Source: CAWBFD01 sp963788115 | GTDB taxonomy: Bacteria; Actinomycetota; Thermoleophilia; Solirubrobacterales; 70-9 | DNA: 64,000 nucleotides | Direction: 5' to 3' | NCBI GenBank assembly: GCA_963788115.1 | Contig: CAWBFD010000004.1 | Location: 434,001 to 498,000 of the forward strand | Made by a program: the position numbers and the translations under genes | Part shown: positions 60,733 to 64,000 of the stretch, in pieces | How the letters are laid out: the number at the start of each line of letters is the position of its first letter | Numbering within the stretch: the stretch's first letter is position 1 | Notes under the pieces: generated by a model | What the model was told of the DNA's origin: nothing | Databases searched by the model: none | Seen by the model: only the letters and a program-made list of their open reading frames with translations

Positions 60733-61257
60733 ATGGAAGCATCCACAGCAACGACGGCCCCCTCCGAGACACGGCTCAGCGCCTCCGACCGCGAGCTCGG
60801 GCTCCGGCTGGGGGCCGTGATGCTGCGGTGCCTGAGCTCCGACGGCGGCGCGGTCGTCCAGGCCCTCGACGAGAGCGGCATCAGCTTCATCCAGATGAAG
60901 ATCCTGGTCACCGTTGCCGGCGACAACCCGGAGCCCCCCACGGTGAAGGGCCTGGCTGAGTCGCTGGGACTGTCCCTTGCCTCCGCGAGCCGCGCGGTCG
61001 ACGGCATGGTCAGGCGTGAGCTGCTCGTCCGGGCCGAGGACGATCAGGATCGTCGTATTCGCAGGCTGTCGCTCACGGAGGCCGGCCAACGCCTCTCCCA
61101 CCGCATTCTCACGGCTCGACTGGAGGGGCTGGGCAGGTTCGCCGCCTCGCTCACCCCCGAGGAGCGAGACAGCCTCGAAGCCGCCCTCGATCTCCTTCTC
61201 GAGCGCGACGAGATCGCCGAGATCTACCGCAGGTACCGAAAAGAGGCTCACATATGA
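60733..61257 (+). CDS. MarR-family transcriptional regulator
   Basis: 174 residues, winged helix-turn-helix (VKGLAESLGLSLASASRAVDGMVRRELLVRAEDDQDRRIRRLSLTEAG). Likely represses itself and the overlapping exporter (ATGA) and is released by a small phenolic or drug ligand. Start ATG 60733 with leaderless-type spacing. Confidence 0.9.
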   Translation: MEASTATTAPSETRLSASDRELGLRLGAVMLRCLSSDGGAVVQALDESGISFIQMKILVTVAGDNPEPPTVKGLAESLGLSLASASRAVDGMVRRELLVRAEDDQDRRIRRLSLTEAGQRLSHRILTARLEGLGRFAASLTPEERDSLEAALDLLLERDEIAEIYRRYRKEAHI

Positions 61258-62777
61258 CCCGCTACCGCCACCTGATCACCGACGACAACGCGAAGTGGTG
61301 GACGCTCGGGGCGATGTGCTTCGCGCTGTTCATGCTGATGCTCGACAACACGGTGATGAACGTGGCGCTGCCGACGATCCAGCGCGACCTCGGCTCGAGC
61401 CTCTCCGGGCTCGAGTGGACGATCAACGGGTACACGCTCGCGATCGCCGTGCTGCTGGTCACCGGCGGCCGGCTAGGCGACATCTTCGGACGCCGGCGGA
61501 TGTTCCTCGTCGGCGTGACCGTGTTCGCGCTCTCGTCGATGAGCGCCGGGCTCGCCGCCGACACGGGGATGCTGATCGCGAGCCGGGTCGTCCAGGGAGT
61601 CGGGGCGGCGCTGATGATGCCCGCAACGCTCTCGATCGTGACCCACGCGTTCCCGCCCGAGGAGCGCGGGAAGGCGCTCGGCACCTGGGCGGGGATCTCC
61701 GCCCTGGCGCTGGCGATCGGTCCGGTCCTGGGCGGCTTTTTGACCGAGCACGTGTCCTGGCGGGCGATCTTCTACATCAACGTCCCGGTCGCCATCGGGG
61801 CGGTGATCGCCACCGTCTTCGCGGTGCGGGAGTCCCGCGACGAGACCGTCGGCCGCGAGGTCGACTACCTCGGGGTCGCCACCGTGACCGGCGCCCTCAC
61901 CGCGCTGGTGCTGGCGCTGATCGAGGGCAATCGCTGGGGCTGGGGCTCGCCCGAGATCATCGCCCTGCTCGTCGGCTCGGTGCTGCTGATGGCCGCATTC
62001 GTGGCGATCGAGTTCCGGGTCCGCGCTCCCGTCGTCGAGTTCCCGCTGTTCGCCAGCCGCAACTTCGTCGGCACCAACGTGGTCGCCCTGGTCGTGACCT
62101 TCGCGATGCTCGGCCAGTTCTTCTTCATGGCCCTCTACATGCAGAACATCCTTGGCTACTCGGCACTCGAGGCCGGGGTGCGCTTCCTGCCGGCGACGTT
62201 GATGATCGTGGCCGTTGCGCCGCTTGCCGGCAGGCTCACCGACAGGGTCGGCTCCCGCTGGCCGATTGCCGCCGGGCTGTCGCTCGTCGCCGTCTCCCTC
62301 TACTGGCTGACCACGATCGACGTCGGCACCACCTACGCCGACATCTGGCCCTCGTTCGTGCTCATTGGGCTCGGGATGGCGCTGGTGATGTCGCCGATGA
62401 CAACGGCGGCGATGAACGCGGTCGCAACGGCCAAGGCCGGGATCGCCTCGGGGATCCTGTCGATGAGCCGCATGGTCGGCGGCACCCTCGGGGTGGCAGT
62501 GCTCGGCGCGATCTTCCAGGGCCAGGTCGGGGCGGAGGCCGGCGCCGCCGGCACCTCCCCCGCGGCGTTCGTCGACGCGTTCGCCTCTGCGATGTGGGTC
62601 GCGACGGGCGTGGTCGCGGCTGGAGTCGTGGTCACGATCGTGCTGATCACGTCAGCGCGGGGGCGGGAGCCACGCCCTGCCGAGCCCGAGCCGACCACCG
62701 CCGAGCGGGCGGCGCTCGAGGGCGCCGGAGCGGGCCCCACGGGGGGGCTCGCTACGGCCGACCATCGGACGGGCTGA
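61254..62777 (+). CDS. MFS multidrug exporter, DHA2 (EmrB/QacA) family
   Basis: 507 residues, 14 predicted membrane helices. Motif A GGRLGDIFGRRR, motif C GPVLGGFL, LDNTVMNVALPTIQ in helix 1. Proton-driven drug efflux. A hydrophilic Pro/Ala/Glu-rich C-terminal tail (~45 residues) follows the last helix. Co-transcribed with marR. Confidence 0.92.
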   Translation: MTRYRHLITDDNAKWWTLGAMCFALFMLMLDNTVMNVALPTIQRDLGSSLSGLEWTINGYTLAIAVLLVTGGRLGDIFGRRRMFLVGVTVFALSSMSAGLAADTGMLIASRVVQGVGAALMMPATLSIVTHAFPPEERGKALGTWAGISALALAIGPVLGGFLTEHVSWRAIFYINVPVAIGAVIATVFAVRESRDETVGREVDYLGVATVTGALTALVLALIEGNRWGWGSPEIIALLVGSVLLMAAFVAIEFRVRAPVVEFPLFASRNFVGTNVVALVVTFAMLGQFFFMALYMQNILGYSALEAGVRFLPATLMIVAVAPLAGRLTDRVGSRWPIAAGLSLVAVSLYWLTTIDVGTTYADIWPSFVLIGLGMALVMSPMTTAAMNAVATAKAGIASGILSMSRMVGGTLGVAVLGAIFQGQVGAEAGAAGTSPAAFVDAFASAMWVATGVVAAGVVVTIVLITSARGREPRPAEPEPTTAERAALEGAGAGPTGGLATADHRTG

Positions 62778-62805
62778 GGCCCCGCCGGCCCGCAAACCTC
62801 GGCGA

Positions 62806-63471
62806 TCAGGGCGTCAGGCCCAGAAGCGGCCACCCGTCGGGGTCGGCCAGGTCGATCGGAGCGAGCGTCTCGACCCTGACCCCGCCCAGGCGTGCAATCG
62901 CCTCGCGGTTGGAGCTCTCGACCGTCGATGGCTCTGCCGGCCAGGGGGTGAGCACGACGGCGATCGGCACGAGCCCCACCGACCGCACCGCCTCGAGCGT
63001 CAGCAGCGTGTGGTTGATCGTCCCCAGGCCGGGCGGCGCCGCGATCGCCACCGGCAGGCCGAGGTCGCGGGCGAAGTCGCGCACGAGGTAGCCGAGCGTC
63101 AGCGGCACCAGGAAGCCGCCAACGCCCTCGCAGACGAGAACGTCGGCGCCCGCCGCGGCGCGTCGGGCTGCCGCGAGCACGCGACCCGGGTCGATCCGCT
63201 CCCCGGCGAGCTCCGCGCCGAGGTGGGGGGACACCGGCGGTCCGAATCGATACGGAGCGATCTCGTCGTCGGTTTGGGATGAGCCGGCCGCGAGGCGGAG
63301 CAGCTCGTGATCGGGCGGGGCAAGGGCATTCCGGGAGTCGTCGACGCCGCTGAGCGCCGGCTTGAACACCGCCACGCGCTCGCCCGCGCGGGCGTTGGTG
63401 CGCGCGATCGTGCTCGCCACCACGGTCTTTCCCACCTCGGTCCCGGTGCCGGTCACGAACACGCCGCGCAT
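62806..63471 (-). CDS. bioD: Dethiobiotin synthetase
   Basis: 221 residues; closes the ureido ring of dethiobiotin from diaminopelargonate, CO2 and ATP. P-loop GTGTEVGKT at residues 8-16, VFKPALSG, CEGVGGFLVPL. On the same strand as bioA but separated by the marR-exporter pair; no bioF or bioB in the window. Confidence 0.93.
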   Translation of the reverse strand: MRGVFVTGTGTEVGKTVVASTIARTNARAGERVAVFKPALSGVDDSRNALAPPDHELLRLAAGSSQTDDEIAPYRFGPPVSPHLGAELAGERIDPGRVLAAARRAAAGADVLVCEGVGGFLVPLTLGYLVRDFARDLGLPVAIAAPPGLGTINHTLLTLEAVRSVGLVPIAVVLTPWPAEPSTVESSNREAIARLGGVRVETLAPIDLADPDGWPLLGLTP

Positions 63472-63483
63472 GCGCCCGACCTC

Positions 63484-64000
63484 TCAGGCGCTCGTCTGGA
63501 GCGCCCGGGACAGCTCCTCGCGCCCACGGCGGAGCACCGGGTCGCCGTGCGAGACCAGCACCAGCTCGATCGGACGATCCAGGAGCGGTCGCAGCGCTTC
63601 ACCCAGCTCGGCGACCGTTTGCCGGCCGCGCAGGTACCCGAGCCACGATTGGGGGCAGAGCCGCAGCCCGCCTCGACCGTCCCCCAGCAGCCGATCGCCG
63701 GGGACCAGCGCGCGGGGCTCGGGCAGCCACACCATGGTCTCGCCGAAGCCGCGCACGGGGACCGTCTCCACCCCCTGCGGCAGCGCGGCCTTGGCGCGCG
63801 AGGTCGAGGCCCCGCAGCGCTCCACGAACCGATCACGGCTGCGGCGGTGGAAGCCGATCGTGGTGATCACGGCCACCCGGCCGCGGACGAGCGGGTCGAT
63901 CTCGCTCCAGAATTCCGGCTCGCTATCCGCCGGCACGAGCGGATCGACCAACGTCAGCGCGTCCGGTCCCTCCCACGCGACGCACCCGACCAGCTCGGGC
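63484..64000 (-). CDS. Metallo-beta-lactamase-like fold protein, 5' end beyond window
   Basis: The frame is open to base 64000, so the N-terminus is missing; 171 residues are visible. ALTLVDPLVP resembles the early MBL-fold strand, and WLPEPRALVPGDRLLGDGRGGLRLCPQSWLGYL the late strands, but the HxHxDH metal motif is replaced by TTIGFHRRSRDRFVE, so it may be inactive or non-hydrolytic. Stops 12 nt before bioD and is likely co-transcribed. Confidence 0.65.
   Translation of the reverse strand, partial: PELVGCVAWEGPDALTLVDPLVPADSEPEFWSEIDPLVRGRVAVITTIGFHRRSRDRFVERCGASTSRAKAALPQGVETVPVRGFGETMVWLPEPRALVPGDRLLGDGRGGLRLCPQSWLGYLRGRQTVAELGEALRPLLDRPIELVLVSHGDPVLRRGREELSRALQTSA

Overview
The window (about 68-70% GC by eye) is one chromosomal stretch of an actinobacterium. 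A deep-branching lineage such as Thermoleophilia (Solirubrobacterales/Gaiellales) is my best guess. It rests on GC content, the rpoBC-str-S10-spc gene content, zinc-type S14, S4 and L36, a CBS/cystathionine lyase pair, many leaderless starts, and the accessory genes; nothing seen is diagnostic of one genus.

Layout: (1) 1-7145, the 3' part of rpoB and all of rpoC. (2) 7273-9761, cystathionine beta-synthase and cystathionine gamma-synthase/lyase (transsulfuration). (3) 9819-10700, two small minus-strand genes. (4) 10790-11669, rpsL-rpsG, followed by two minus-strand membrane genes that separate them from fusA. (5) 12868-29969, a long plus-strand ribosomal block: fusA-tuf, the S10 operon (rpsJ to rpsQ) and the spc operon (rplN to rplO), then secY-adk-map. 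(6) 30141-32352, a beta-propeller gene behind a near-consensus promoter. (7) 35347-32420, the alpha operon rpmJ-rpsM-rpsK-rpsD-rpoA-rplQ on the minus strand, pointing towards the spc operon, with infA absent. (8) 35528-64000, mixed genes: tatA, truA, a double-hotdog protein, surE-ligA, dacB, a patatin lipase, an acyl-CoA synthetase, a DsbA-like thioredoxin, a TVP38/DedA-like protein, tRNA-Pro(CGG), small membrane proteins, a superoxide dismutase, a secreted copper-protein cassette (beta-helix protein, two cupredoxins, Tat-exported multicopper oxidase), SCP2, PPOX, Nudix, rubredoxin, an ECF sigma factor with a DUF4349 membrane partner, bioA, marR-MFS exporter, bioD and a partial metallo-beta-lactamase-like gene.

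Most notable: a repeated intergenic RNA element occurs three times inside the S10/spc operons, before rplW, rplE and rplR. In each copy a 5' arm beginning at the upstream stop codon can pair with the Shine-Dalgarno region of the next gene, and one stem base pair covaries between copies (G-C versus A-T). It looks like a dispersed translational-coupling or autoregulatory switch that I do not recognise from described r-protein leaders.

Other themes: about a dozen genes carry a TANNNT -10 box only 6-10 nt before the start codon (leaderless transcription); several ribosomal proteins have long low-complexity or acidic extensions (S17 N-terminal, S3, S5 and L5 C-terminal); and five otherwise intact genes, including the normally essential ligA, carry single-base frameshifts. 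The ligA and hotdog lesions sit in G runs, which points to sequencing error more than to decay. No CRISPR array, IS element, prophage or rRNA gene was seen.
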